Positions 12,721 through 26,376 of a stretch of 64,000 nt of DNA are shown here, piece by piece. The stretch is from the NCBI GenBank assembly GCA_015680685.1, contig MNCI01011084.1, positions 34,900 to 98,899 of the forward strand, given 5' to 3'. Both the position numbers and the translations under genes were made by a program. The stretch is from Gnetum montanum. Lineage: Eukaryota; Streptophyta; Gnetopsida; Gnetales; Gnetaceae. The stretch's first letter is position 1. Every line of letters begins with the position of its first letter. Under the pieces are notes generated by a model. The model made no database searches, had not been told where the DNA came from, and saw nothing but the letters and a program-made list of their open reading frames with translations.

Positions 12721-13583
12721 TGATGAGCAACGAGGTGCCCCCTACGTCCAACCATATGAATCACAAGCATTCACGCATGATCCAGTCAAATTCCATGGAT
12801 GGGATTAGTTGTGGCATCTAGATCACTATGCCTTGATCACAGTTCACTGTGTTCCTACTTGGACTAGTGGTAGCTTTGTCACATATGGTTTAGTCCAGAG
12901 CGAGGCATATGATTTTTATTATTTTATATTTTATTATTCTACGATTAACAATAGGTTGAAACTTAATTTATAATCAATTCAACTAATCTGATTACTAATT
13001 AATACTCAACTACCCTAACATAAGTATTCAATTCCACTTCCTGTGCACATACTGAACACATAACATTACTGGGTTACCAAATGTTAAGTGTTGTTGGGAT
13101 TACCAAGAGTCATACACATGTTCAAAGTAGTTATACTTATGTGCTCTATTAATTAGCATGCATTAAAATGTAAATATTAACTAAGTACATGAAAAGAAAA
13201 TTGCATGGAAAGTAAATCTAATATAAGTCAAAGTGCTATAATAAATAAGAATAAATCTCAATCTTGTTGCCATTCATGGAATATGTCCAAGTACATTGCT
13301 AGTCAAATAAGACTTTGTACAACTAACTCAGATCCACTTTGTTGGTAGTCATTGACTATTATCTAAGATTATGGAATAAAATTACAAGAATTTGGCTACT
13401 CTATTGACAAAACTATGAAAAACTAATGCAAAACTATTGCCCAAACCATGTGCCCAAGTTCTAAATTTATAGGTTGGCCCATACCCCTTGATATCGGATA
13501 TCCAATGATGCATCTAGGGGCCCAATATTAGGTATCCAATATCGAGGCTCTAATATTGGAGCCAAGCAAATCATGACTCATCA
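12721..13583 (-). mobile_element. Solo LTR E (Athila/Tat-like family)
   Basis: 863 bp with TGATGA...TCATCA ends, flanked by AAGTT on both sides and with no internal region next to it, which marks a solo LTR left by LTR-LTR recombination. Orientation is minus: the TATA-like CTATAAATTT (plus 13463-13473 as reverse complement) lies downstream of GATATC/CAATATCG palindromes at 13489-13567. Alignable with the LTRs of D and B'. Confidence 0.88.
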
Positions 13584-13588
13584 AAGTT
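13584..13588. repeat. Target-site duplication of LTR E, right copy (AAGTT)
   Basis: Matches the left copy exactly. Confidence 0.85.
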
Positions 13589-14890
13589 GAAATGAAAATA
13601 GAGGAACATTGGCACAGGAGAAGATATGACGAAGAATATTGGAGGGGCCATCATCAGTACAATAGATAATATGATGAACTCAAAAAATATGATGAACCCC
13701 TACTAGTCCTGGATAGGGGTCCCATTAATTTTGGACCAATGCAACATACAAATCATAGTGTGATCTAGTTGCAAGTTCTGAGGACAATGTTGAGTGGATT
13801 GCCAAGAACACTCATGTATATTGTTGTGTTTAATAAATATAAAAGATATTATAATACATATGATACAAATGGAAATCCATGTTGCCATGGTGTGGGGTTT
13901 AGAAAATATTTAAAATTTTATGTTTTAAATTATTATAAATTTTATCTTTATGAGATATAGATAATAATAATAAATACACATGCATTGCAATCTGACCTAG
14001 GGATATGGGCAATGCTCATGTCACAATCCCTTAAGGGACAAGTGCAACATCACACACAAAAAATGCCATAAAATGGCTCTTAGTCATAACCTTAATGACT
14101 CAACACCATGTCGTAGTGTTGTGACCTCATTAGGTAAGTGTGAGTCATCACAACATATGAAAATGAGAAAATAAGTATTTTTGTTATTTTAATATTTTAT
14201 AATATTTTTGGTATTTTAATGTTTAAGGCATCAATAGTGCAAAAGTAAGAAAAACTATAAGCCTTATTCATTATGCAAACATTGGACTTTACATAAACTA
14301 AACTATTCTTGGCTATGTAACCATGGTAGCACTCTAATAGAGTCTAGCTAAACTTGTGAAAGCAACAACTTGGAACACATACAAAACAAGGAAATAATCA
14401 ATTACCCAAGGGAGGAAGATATTTTCACATGAAATTTGATGTCAAAATCCTAAAGAAAACACTTAGAATAAATTTCATTTCATACAAAGATCATCCCATG
14501 TTTTTATAGTTTTCATAGCACAATAGTAAGGGTTTGCTTGCATCCAGGCATTAATGGAGGCCCATCAATGCAACTTGGATAATCCAAAATATACCAGAGA
14601 TAATAAGTGAGGAAAAGTTCTCAAACTAGAGCATCAATGAGGTGAGTTAGCACCCTTATACTAACATAGGAGGTGTGTTGGCATAGGGAACCTATCATAC
14701 CCCTATCACCATACTTTGTACTCAATTTTCTAGATGAAAGCCAAGAGGCCTAGGAATAAGTTGAAGCCCTCCATGGGTCTCTTGATGAAGATGAAAACTT
14801 TTCAAGAAGTCTAAAACATGCTTCAAACCTACAAGTTGGAATTGGAAGGCAAGGATGCATACTTGAAAGATAAAAACGTCAACCATGTAT
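13589..14890. other. Degraded DNA, no gene recognised
   Basis: Continuation of the host sequence interrupted by LTR E. Short open frames on both strands only. Confidence 0.45.
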
Positions 14891-14899
14891 GTGAAAAGC

Positions 14900-17750
14900 A
14901 TAAATACTAGGTGCATGTGACACATGCTAATTCCAAAGCTTATAATTGACTTATAGAATGCCATTGGATGACTCATCATACCTCCATGACTAAGTAAATC
15001 TAGTCCCATAACTTTAAAGCTCAAAACACAAGACTCAAACTAGACACAATACATGATTAATGTGGAGGATATAATGGACAAATGAATAAATCATGACTAT
15101 GTTATAATAAAGTACAAGCCACCTCATCAAGAAGTACTAGGAGATGATGGTTGAGAAAAGAATCCCCTTGATGTGCCTGCTTAGTAGGAAAAAAAGCTAG
15201 AACAGCTAGGTATAAACATGTGAAATCAATGCAGTTGTTTCCTTAGGTTTGTTACCCTTGCTTGGAGATATTGATTTTTCTCATGCATTAATCCTTTCTC
15301 TCACATAAATGCTTTTTACCACTTCTTAGCATTAGCATGGAATTACTCATGACTCCTCTTAGCTTGCAAGAGCTTGCATTGGACAACACCTAGTTCTATT
15401 GTTGCTCAATGAATTTTCTCTTCTAGTCACATGCATGATTAACTTGCTAAAGTTAGAACCCCATAGAAATACCTTCTTCATTCTACTTGCATGTCCTCGT
15501 TAGCCTTCCTGAGCCTTCTCTCAAGGACAGCAATATCTGCTATGTGGTAGAGAATGCACATATTTTCAATAGGTGCATTTTCTCCTATAATGTTTGTTCA
15601 TCTAAAGCCATCTGATAGATTTTGACATGTAAGGTGTTGAAATTCTTCTTCACTTCACACCTCTTCTTGAGAAATCATTCATTTAATAGAGCTACAAGTT
15701 TGTGCAATCTATGCACCTCAACATCCCAGGTCATCTAATTAATTATATGAATCTTTTTTAGCTCATTAGTTTTCCTAGTAGTCTTACTTATGAAATTTTG
15801 CTACAAGTTCCATTGCTCTTTTTTGGTGTGAAGGTACTTTTCTCAAAATTGGATCGTGATTTTACTTTTGTCCTCCAAACTTTGCACATGTTGAGAAAGA
15901 GAAAGCACTTGTTTTTTTCTTTTCCTAGCTCATTATTTTCCATTTTTTGGACTAATGCTTTAACATTTTGATTTGGTGCTTAAAGCAATCTTACATAAAT
16001 ATAACTTCCTCATCAATCCAATGCATCTTAAAGAGTTCAACCTCTAGGTATTTGATCCACACCTCTAGAGTAATTGTGGAAGGTGCTGGTATCAATGATG
16101 TAAGATGCTCTAATTGTTCATGCACAACTCTAGCTTTTTTGAAGCTAAAAATTTTTAGTTAGCATCAACACTTTCCAACTTAGCTTGTACCTTGACAAGT
16201 TTATTCTCAAATATAGTGCTGATGTTCTTAAAAAGTAACTTAGTACTAGTAACAACTCTTTGCTTCTCTACCACTAGCGACTAGTCCCAGGTTGATTGAT
16301 GAATAATTGAAGAACTTCAACTGTATGTTAGATGTTATGCATGCTATGTTGTGATTAGTGTCAAGATAAAATAGTCCATGAAGGCACATGAGTTTTAGAT
16401 TGAGTAGGAACATCAAAATGATCCATGGATGGATCATTCAACAATGGGTAAGGAAACTAGAAGAGATCCTCTCTTATGGCCTCACCACTCACAATGGCTT
16501 TCATCATTTGTAGAAAATTGCTACCAAGGTTTTACAATCCTTTAACATAGATTGTAGGAGCCTACCCCTAATCTTTAATATGCATGACAAGCCAAGAACC
16601 ATCACTAGGAAGAAGTTCTTGGCTTCACCTAATGCTAAAGCTAGGAGGTTGGAAAATGGATCAGCTAGGCCATTGCACCTATGTTCATTGAGATACTTGA
16701 GGTGAAATTGGTGTTTTGGATTGGCACTAGAAACGATAGTCTCAAGGTCAAATATAGGATATATTTGTGAAAGGCATCTCATCCTTTGAGCCCATTATAG
16801 CTCCAATGACCTTAGGATGTTGTCATGGACCAACCACCATTACGTTCTTTTAGTTTGCCATACCTACTATTATGGGATGTCTTCCACATGATTCACTATG
16901 CTTACTAGTTCATAAATTTTTATGATAAGTCCTAGAAATGCATAAACCTCCCTCCTATCTCTAGACACATATTTGATCTTTTGGATTAGGCCCTTGTAGA
17001 AAAAATATGGGATGTTGATGGTACACTTTTTTTTCATTATGCCATAACCTTAGCCCCGTAGGTAGAGATGCTCGATGGATGTTTAGTGAGCATAAAGTTA
17101 TGCATGAAAATTTTTCACATAGAATTTTGGACTAGGATATGTTTTAACATTTTCTCCTTAGATTTATTCATGTCAAAGGCCTCCAACATGATCCTTGACC
17201 TGAGCTTGGGCTTAGTCTTTTGGATTTGTAACCACTAGTTATTGATTGGTTCATTTGGGAATCTTGTAGTTCATGAGATTACCCATGTAGAAATAGGAAT
17301 AAGAGCTTCACCAAGGAAGTTCATGGTACCATTAGTAGTGAGGTTTTTGTAGAACTGATCTATCTCATGTCAGTATCATGTGAAAGGTTACATGATGTAA
17401 TCATAGAAGCCCATTTGTTGTAGCGACTCCTTGAGCTGAGGAGGACCAAGCTTAAGGAAGTAACGATAGTTCTTTTTCTCATGAATGGATTGTTGGTTGA
17501 TATTATGAGCACTAACACCCTGTTGGATGTTATCTACATCCTCATCTTCATCTTCAACCAACTCCTCCAACACTTTCTTAGTTGCCTGCTATTATACATG
17601 TGCTTGACCCAAGGATTGAGAATGTGACTACCTACCTTTTGATCTACCTTTGTGTGGAGGTATTTTTGGAGTAGGGCCTATAGACTCTAGGTTACAAATT
17701 AGGGAATTGAAGTTATTTCCCTTATTCCATCTTAGGAACTAGTGGTTCAC
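14900..17750 (-). pseudogene. Relic J: long minus-strand ORF of probable retrotransposon origin
   Basis: On the minus strand, a broken reading frame starts near 17750. It has an acidic stretch (ELVEDEDEDVDN, 17530-17573), then a segment reading smoothly through stops (YRYFLKLGPPQLKESLQQMG, then FYKNLTTNGTMNFLGEALIP), then to about 15200 a lysine/glutamate-rich part of probable coiled-coil character (EVWIKYLEVELFKMHW, about 16050). A globular N-terminal part followed by a long coiled coil is also the layout of ORF2 in A and I, so J may be a distant ORF2-type gene. That is inference; I do not recognise the family. Confidence 0.35.
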
Positions 17751-17759
17751 ATAAAGGTT

Positions 17760-18900
17760 CATAAATAGAGGCTTGATATTATTCAACCTTAGCCCTCCTT
17801 AATTAATAGAGTATAGATCACAATCACCTCAACATTATTAGTTATGAAATCTACTAAAAATCAAGTTTTCCATAGACATCATACTACCATTACAAAAGTT
17901 GTATATAAGAACAATGATAAATATGATTCCTTGAGAAAAACTTGAAAAACATAATCAAAATCGTTAAATTATGGTGTGTGTGGATAAGTATAGATGAGGT
18001 AGAAATGCTTAAATAACTACCAAAAACATTAAATTCATACTTGAAGTGGTGTTTCTCCCTCACAACTAAGTGACAAAATACTAGGCTTGAACCATTGCTA
18101 GAACACCAAGGATAGGAAGACCTAGGAAGAATGTGTGAAAAATATTACCAATCCACTTGCAAGGTGAAAATTTTGATAGAGTTTTTCTTATTTTTGATCC
18201 ATGGGAGTAAATGACAAGAGAAAAATACAAAAGAAATAGTGTGAGGCAAAGTTTGGGAACCCCAACTATATATAGGCTCATTGACATAGAAGTGCACTAG
18301 CACAGGAGTGCCAATGCTCCTATACTGATGCAAGGATGCAATAATGCACCCATCCAAATAAGGATAATTTTCCTAACTTTGTTCCTTCATGTCCTCTACT
18401 TATCTTCAACTACTACCAAAGCATTTTTTGAGGTCCATACTAGGCCAAAATCATTTAAGATTAACCTCACAAGATGTACAATGAGCAAAATAAGAAGAGC
18501 ATTATAAACTTATCATAGACAATATTGTGGATCTTGGGAAAAGTTGATTGGTTAATATGTACAATCCCATGAATCAAGGGATATAAAAGTAGGGTTAGAA
18601 TAATAGGAGGGAGATTATAGCACTAAGAATAATAAAATATTTTCATAATAGAGCTAGATCAAAAGATTTTAGCATGGTCAAACCTTGAAGCATGAGGAAT
18701 TGATACTTACACAAGTGGAAGACCAATTAAGTACCGTATGCAATGCAATGTTTACCATCACTAGGAGATTATCTTTGGTTGCATCACATATGATGCTTAC
18801 ATTCCAAGGATTTATAAGTGAGTCCTCCTCAAAGAAGAAAATTATCTTTATTGCCCATGTAAAACCTATTTTTGAGACACCCATGAAATCTCAACAACTA
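17760..18900 (-). promoter_or_regulatory. Possible promoter or LTR region upstream of relic J
   Basis: The minus strand carries a clear TATA-like CTATATATAGTTGGGG near 18265, with repeated short words (gtgctagtgca, agcattgg) upstream. It lies upstream of relic J in the same orientation. LTR ends were not identified. Confidence 0.3.
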
Positions 18901-21900
18901 GTGAGACATTAGCATCAAACACATGTCCATCCCCTTGGATGGCTAGATCTCATCCTTTATGTTACTTGATAGACCTCATGCCAAATAAAACTATGGATAA
19001 GAAAGGAATAGAAGAGATGAAAAATAAATAATGAATTAGAGAGAGAGAAAGGAAGGAAGTACAACATCATTGAAATCTTAGCCAATCATTCAATTAGCTC
19101 ATGAAGCATGTGAGCACATCATACACTTCTTGAGAGATCCACTATTACATCCTTTCATTACTCCTCATTCATATAATAGGAATCAACCTCCAAGTACTAG
19201 GTCATACCTACTTGATCTAGTGCCATCTAGCCTTGATTCTTTCATAGCCTAACCATTGATATGTACCAAACCAAGGTAACAAGCTACCAAACATCTAGAA
19301 GTCCAAATTTTGGTTTGATTTTTCTCCATTCATACATGTATACATGACAAGCTCCATAAATTTGGCTCTACTAGAAATCTTTCATTGATCCCCTTGGTTG
19401 TGCTAACAATCCCACATCCCCATAAGAAGCACAATACCATGACAATTAAGAGAATTTTCCAAGTTCAAAGCTGGTCAAGATTAGGTTAAAGTATTTACTC
19501 CATGTGCTACTTAATAATATAATTAATACACATTTTTTGAATAAGAATAAATATATAAATATAAAAAATACATAATAAATAATACCATTAATTCATACAT
19601 ACATATCAAAGCCCAACAACATGAAATAGTAAGTACATAACCATAAAATACATCAAACTACTAACATGCATAATGCACACCCATGCATAAGAAACACAAT
19701 CTTAATAAAGAATCATAGGTACCAAGAATACCAAATAATATAGGATGTTATAGTGACTCTATGAGATTTAGATTTTTAGGCTTCTCTTTAATGATTTTTT
19801 ATGATATCTTAAAATAAGGTTGAAATGATGATATGCTTGATATAAGGAAATCAAAGTGAAATAGATGAAACAACTAATATGCTAAAATTAATGAAATTGT
19901 TATTCTAATTTTCTATCTTTACAAACATGATAGATAAATCTATTCATAAAATAGTCTAATAGATAGAGAGCATCAAAATATTAACACTCAAGAGAGAAAT
20001 AAACATAAACATGGAGGTAAATCATAAACTTCTCTTACAATCATGAATGAAATGACGTATCAATGCAATGCCTCATAAGGAGATGCTTTTGTGAGCACTT
20101 TTGACTCTACTTCAAAGGGTGAAGAAGTTCCTCACATTCTCTTATATTATATTATGATTAGAAATTAAGGTGCCTAAGAGCACACTCAATCTCTTGGGGA
20201 GTTCTCTAGTCTCTTAAATCTCTCTAATTTATATTTTCTTATTATCTTAAAAAGAATTCACTATTGGATTGTGTTCTTGATACAATGGCCATACATCTCC
20301 TTATATAGCCTTTGGAGAATGATTGGCTAAACCATGGTTGGATTACTTGATCCATAGGTATAGTATGATTAGCCACTAATGTGATTGCAAATTACATCTT
20401 GAAGAGAGATTTAGTGGAAGGTAGGTGATGCTAGGTGGCCCATATGATTTCAATGATTCTCCACTAGATAATTGTCTTTGGAGTGGTTCCAACATATATG
20501 AGAGTAAACACTTATAATCTTGTATGCTCTTGAGTGGTTCCAAGTAAGAGATGGGTGTCATGTTGTAAGAGGACCTACTCTGACTTTTCTTCTTTCTCCT
20601 TTTTCATGTTTTCTTTTTTTAAAAAAAATCTTTTTTCATGCCTCTTTTTATTTTTTTCTTTACTTCTTAAGTGGTAATTTCTCTATATTTTTATTCTTAT
20701 AGATTCTTCCATGATTCTTCTTTATTGACTAAATTTTATCATTTTGAATACATCATAAGAATCAAGATGACATCAAATGTAGATCATGGAAGAATTATAA
20801 AATTTGTGACAATTTTTCCTTTAATGTATATTTGATGGAGCCTCAATGATCCTTTCTTTATAATTATAAATTTTATTGATGACATCTCCTTTATTGGTTT
20901 CTATGCTTGATGTATGCTAAAGTCTTTCATTCCTTTCATTAATGATTCTTCTTTAAGATCTTCAAGTTGTTTCTTGGTGCTTAATAAAGTATTTTTTTTT
21001 CTCTTTTTCTCTCTTCTTTTTTCATCTTATTTATCTTTTTTAATTATTTTATCTTTTAAGGTTCTGACTTGAATGCTCACATGTCATGATTTCTTAATGT
21101 TTTTATTCTTTAGATGATTTTTTCTTCCTTTTTCAATGATCTCCTTTATGGTATTATAATTTGTCTTTCTTGGCCTTAATGTGGTTTTTTTTGTATACTT
21201 TAATGCTTCTAATTTTATTGGAAGCTTTGAAATTTCAATGGATTTCCATTGTTAACCATGATATATGTTTTGAATCTCACATGGAGGTTTTCAAGCCTTC
21301 TTTGACCTCATGGATAATTTTACATTTTGGAGCCTCTTCAGTATCAATTAGGCTAGGGAAGATTTTTAGCCTATTTTGACCTCTTAGATCATCTCGCCTC
21401 TTGAGAATTTTGGAGCTTCTTACGTCTAAACTAGGCCTATGGATGATTATCAACCCCTCTTTACCTCTATGATCTTTTTCTTCTTTAGCATTACATTTTT
21501 TGATATTGGGATGGATGCCTCTATGAGAATTTAAAATGGCAAAGATTACAACATGAGAATATTTGACACATGGCATATGAAAATGAAACAAATTAGGGAT
21601 ATTATGGTAAGCCCCATGATTCTTTGACATCCAAACTTTTATGCAATGGTCCTCCTTGAGATTTGAGACCTAAACAAAAAAAATTTTATATCAGTTGGCA
21701 AAGTTTGTGAATAGAAACCATTTTTTGGATTTTTTCTTTTAAACTTCTATGATAAAAAATCATTAAACAAAATTTACTTCTAAGATTAGAACATATTATC
21801 TAATACCTAAATTCATAAATTTTTTTTTGTAGTGAAATATGATTTCTTTAAGCTTCTTGGATCAACTAGCCTTGCTTGAGAATTCAATTGATAAGTTAAT

Positions 21901-22028
21901 CACAATTGGAATGATATGAAGTGTCTTGATGATGGTTTTGCATATCATGAATGAACTTATGATAGAGTCATGGTGCTTTACCATAGGTCCTAGTTAGGTT
22001 GTGATCTATCAAGGTGCTGAAAATCTTG
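18901..22028. other. No gene recognised
   Basis: AT-rich. A strongly T-rich plus strand runs about 20580-21180. The open frames here have no recognisable domain. The right end is the insertion site of element A. Confidence 0.5.
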
Positions 22029-22033
22029 ATCAT
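22029..22033. repeat. Target-site duplication of element A, left copy (ATCAT)
   Basis: ATCAT directly before TGATGAG; identical to 30562-30566. Confidence 0.88.
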
Positions 22034-22865
22034 TGATGAGTCGCATTTTGGACGACAGTGATATCGCATCCACGATATTGCAGCCCAGTAGCGATATTGC
22101 ATACACGATATCGCAGCTTGTCTCCTCATCTATAAATAAGAGGTAGATAGATCCGATAGGTAGATTTTTTCTATTTTTAGTTTAAGTGTTAAGTTTTTGT
22201 TTTTGTTTTTCCTCTCAGCCCTTTTCCTCTCAGTGTATGCTCGTAGTGTGGTGAATGTAATTGTACGACATATTTTATTCGAGTGTGATGTACTTGGACA
22301 CACACATGACCAGCAATACAAATCAATGTTACTTCATCATTGTAGCATTCACTTAGTTTAATCATTTAATTAATTTTTATTTACTACTTTCCTAGTTAAT
22401 ATCTCTCACCCTTAAACTCCTTTTAAACACGGAATGAGTACGACTTGATTACGACCATTTAAGTGTGACTACTTGGTAACCCAGTAGCATACCTAGGATC
22501 TGCACTTGGTAATCCTAGTGGTAGTCATACATGAAGTCCAAGATGTGTATGGATAATCAAGGTATGGATGCTCACTGCACTTAGGCTAGCTTAGATTCTC
22601 TCTTATCCTTTCTCTCTTAGCATAGTTAATATTACCTTCCATTGCCTTCAGGAGTAGCATTAGGTTAGAAACACATCATACACCTCACTCTGGACTAAAC
22701 CATACGTGACAAAGCTAATACTAGTCCAGGTGAGAAGACAGTGAACTGTGACCCAAGGCTAACTATCTAGATGCCACAACTAGTTCGTATATGGAGTTTG
22801 ACTGGATCGCACATGTAACGCTCGTATTCATATGGTTGAGTGTAGGGGTATCTTGCCACTCATCA
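22034..22865 (+). repeat. 5' LTR of element A
   Basis: Begins TGATGAG, ends ACTCATCA. Matches 29731-30561 along its length, least well in the first 100 bp of U3. U3 has four GATATCG/CGATATT half-palindromes at 22059-22115, then TATAAATAAG at 22131, and a conserved block with gtgtgatgtacttggacaca farther down. Confidence 0.92.
22059..22138 (+). promoter_or_regulatory. U3 palindrome array and TATA box, 5' LTR of A
   Basis: Words GTGATATCGC, CACGATATTGC, GCGATATTGC and CACGATATCGC at about 15-20 bp spacing, then 15 bp, then TATAAATAAG. The same layout is at 29754-29835 and 26377-26453. Confidence 0.7.
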
Positions 22866-22866
22866 T

Positions 22867-22884
22867 TGGCGCCATTGCCGGGGA
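22867..22884 (+). other. Primer binding site of element A
   Basis: TGGCGCCATTGCCGGGGA, one base after the LTR end. It matches the tRNA-Asp-complementary PBS used by Athila/Tat elements, differing at one position from the consensus I remember. Confidence 0.88.
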
Positions 22885-23006
22885 CAGTGCTAGTTATCTA
22901 GATTAGTTATATCATACAAGGTTGTTGTAAAGAAACTAATAATATATCTTTTAAGAAGAAATAATTATAAAAGGTCACACATAAATTCACACAAAACTTC
23001 ACAACC

Positions 23007-24992
23007 ATGCCTGTACTACAAGACTATAACAATGCCACATCTAGTGAGGAAGTTCATTGGAGGACCAACAAACTATATGACAATGAAGATTGGAGTACAC
23101 AACCCAAGGTGGGGGTTTCTTATAAACATAAATGAAAGAAATGCCATCCCAACACACGAAAGCATAAATTACCCAAAGACGATGAACCCCCACTAGCCAC
23201 TACAAGCCTAACGCAAATACAAGAGGCTGTTCGAATCTCCCGTAGGAATCATAAAGAGAGCCATCTACCCAAGCTCGATTTAAACAACTTCCCTACTTTT
23301 TCAGGAGGCTATGACTTGGATCTGCAACAACATTTACTAGCCTTCTATGATGCCTATACATGGAACAATATTGATAATGGTTGGCAAAAACTCAAGCTCT
23401 TCCCTATGACACTCGTTGGCTAAGCAAAAGTATGGTATAGATCGTTAAAACCAAATTCAATATGAAGTTGGCCAACCATGGTAGAACTCTTTAATGAAAT
23501 ATATCAAACCTATGCAAGAGTATTAGCCTTGAGGAAACAAATCCAAGAGTGGAAACAAGCATAACATGAACCCTTGGACATTTCCTTAGAAAGATATTAT
23601 GCACTATTAAATAGCTGTCCAAGCCATGGGTTTTCTGAGGAAAGGCTAATGTACCATATCATTGATGGGCTTTGTGATATAACAAGAAAAACCATAGGGA
23701 TGTATGCCCAAGGACAACTATACGAACTACAAAACCATCAAGTCCAATAGCTTATTAAGCAGGTAGCTAAAGAAGAAGGAGATATGGCTAGATGGGAAAG
23801 TGTTTAAAAACATCAATGGGACCAAAATCTCAACTTAACAAAGGTCCATAATCATAAAAAGGAGAGATAAACCAATCTCAAGGAGGAAGAACCATCTTTT
23901 CCAACACAAAAATCGCTAGAAGAAGTAAAGGAAAAGATCAATAAGATGTTGGAATGGACGTATAAAAAGTGTGGATAATTTATCGGTATCATTGGAGATA
24001 GAGTTTTGACAACCCAAGAAGCAGGACAAAGTACCAGTACACAATCAGAAAGAAGGGATAAGGAAAATAAGAGCTCAACTGCCAATCATACATATGAATG
24101 CAACATTTTCCTTTATGATCACCCCAAGGGCCAATGCCCAATCTTGTTACATTTATATGAGCATTGGGAAAACAAGTTACACCTAGAGTTTGTACAAAGA
24201 TACTTTGTTCGATCATAGTGGCGACAATCCCAGTCGTGGGGGTAACCACTCCTAAACTGGAGACACCCTTCATACCAGCCGAACCCAAATGCTTAGCTAG
24301 TCCAATACCCTATTTTTTCAACTGGGCCAACCTACTGTATCTCACCACAGTACCATTCTCCTTAATACTATCAACCCATGTCCTCAACTCAACCACCACA
24401 TTGTGTATCCTATACTTCTTCTCAATTCCAACATTCTCATCCTTTCCTTCCTTCTACATCACCACCAATTATTCTTGCAGTGTTTGCATCACAGCAATAA
24501 CCCACGAACATTAATTGTGCTGCTACTGCCAATAGCAGTGAGAGACCTCAACAACATCAAAAGTGTCCCTTCTTTAAACATGACCGTAAGAAGGGAAAAC
24601 ACAATTCCAAGGCCACTGCATCCTCCAACTCAGCACAAGTCCCACACTATGGTGCACCCTTATCTTCAAACCCAACGCCTCATGTAACTCCATTAGGGCC
24701 ACCAATTAACACTCCAACAATTATACGGCCCAATGAACATAGGCATGGAGAGCAACGTCCTGATCCTTGCATACCGTCTTCAGGTCACAAACATCATAGT
24801 GGGTCAACTCTTTATCCAGGAACCACATCTCATAAATTTCCCTACTATGCTTACTATAATCTAGTGTGTGAACCCAAATGGGGTAAGTATGACTAGGGCC
24901 CAATATTTCAAACATGCAAGGATCCTCATCTTCCATTTATTAATCCTTGCCATCCTCAACCATTTAGTTATGGGGGATATCCCCCATTTTAA
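23007..24992 (+). pseudogene. gag of element A (retrotransposon gag domain), stops throughout
   Basis: The first ATG after the PBS (23007) and the double stop at 24990 are in the same frame (662 codons), so length is conserved even though many in-frame stops interrupt it. The retrotransposon gag domain is at about 23290-23730: FSGGYDLDLQQHLLAFYDAY, LKLFPMTLVG, AKVWYRSLKP, SWPTMVELFNEIYQTYA, CPSHGFSEERLMYHIIDGL. The C-terminal part is rich in Pro, His, Ser and Tyr; KCPFFKHDRKKGKH lies near 24561 and no CCHC knuckle is clear. Several stops sit where the family has Gln (G-stop-AKVW, KQA-stop-HEP), fitting CAA/CAG to TAA/TAG transitions. The product would be the capsid protein. Confidence 0.85.
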
Positions 24993-26376
24993 TAACAAGT
25001 AGGATTAATAAATATTTTTCATTTTCTTTTTCAATTTTTGTTTTCCAATTTTTCATTTTTCAGTTTTCAATTTCTTGTTTTATCTTTTTATCTTTCTACA
25101 CTTTTATAAGTAATCTCATCTACAAATAAAACACTCATGTGGCTCTTTGGTTGAGGTGTGTTCTATGTTATTGAGTCTCAAACGATCAATACGATCAATT
25201 ATGTGGATAGTGAGCCCATTACACACACTCATCCACTCTACAAATAAGAGGTTTTGTTCAAAGGTACAGTGATATTCTTGACATTTCTTAAAACTTAAAA
25301 TTAATTTTTTGTTCATTGTACCTGGAATGAAGAAGGATGGACCAAGAGGGAATGATTAGGGTGTGACATCAAGGGGACTTGTAGATTCTCTTTGGTGACA
25401 TCTATGAGAGTTATCATGTAATGTGGTTGTACTAAGATCCTTGTAGATCTAACGAAAAATGGGAGTAAGAGTAATAAAAAAGGGCACTCAAAAATCCAAT
25501 GCTATTCTAGGAGTTCCCACTGGAAAGATATGCACCCATGCCTAAAGGTTGGTGACTTCTCTGGATTTAGCAATCGAGAAAAAAAATAGAAAAAGAAAAA
25601 GAGAGAAAAGAAAAGTGCCACAAAACAAAAATCACTCCTCCCTTGAATAAAACACCAAGTGATCGTCCGCCTTATTGTTACGGTACTCTCATAGTTTCTC
25701 ATCATGGGATGAAACAATGTGATGTCACTGATCAGAGGAATGGACTTGGTCTTGATCTTGGAACGATGGGTTAATGACACGTTAATCATGCTTTACATGT
25801 AGGATTCATTGTGCCCTAAGTCAATTACCTCATGTCCCAATATCTACGATCCCTTCTCTAGTTCGTCTCATCTCACTGTTCGTGTAATTGTAATTCGTGT
25901 CTCGTATAGCGTAGAATTCTCACCTCATTCCAGTGATATTCACGTGTGTGTGTTTTGTGGAGTTAGTGAGGATTACATTAAACCCTTCGAGTGCCCATGG
26001 ACACTTTAAGTGTGGTTACACAAGGGCATTATAGGTTGAAACCTACTTTGGGGAGGATCCACTTGTGTAATCTTTTGTAATTTTCACTTATGACATAGCT
26101 CACACACATCATTTCTTACCCTTAGCATATTTTTCAAATGATTTTCTTTCCCTACTACTATCCCTCTACATAATAACGTTCCTATGTACCATTACATGAC
26201 CTTTTTCTCTAACTTACCACCCAAGGTTTTATTGATCAATTACACCCACACATCATTATTCGTGCCTTCACAACAAGCTAAATTACCTTAGAAACCCTTC
26301 ACAAGAGCCCAATGTCCTAATTTTACAACGTTGATTCCAAAAAAACCTTCAAAATTTGGTATTTTTATTGTTGTAT
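24993..26376. other. Non-coding spacer of element A where pol would be expected
   Basis: 1.4 kb with no pol motif in any frame. AT-rich, then mixed composition. A direct join from the end of gag to this spacer shows pol is absent, not merely mutated. Confidence 0.65.

Noticed and set aside
21277-21630. 117-codon minus-strand open frame
   Set aside because: No recognisable motif, ordinary composition and no support from a second copy.
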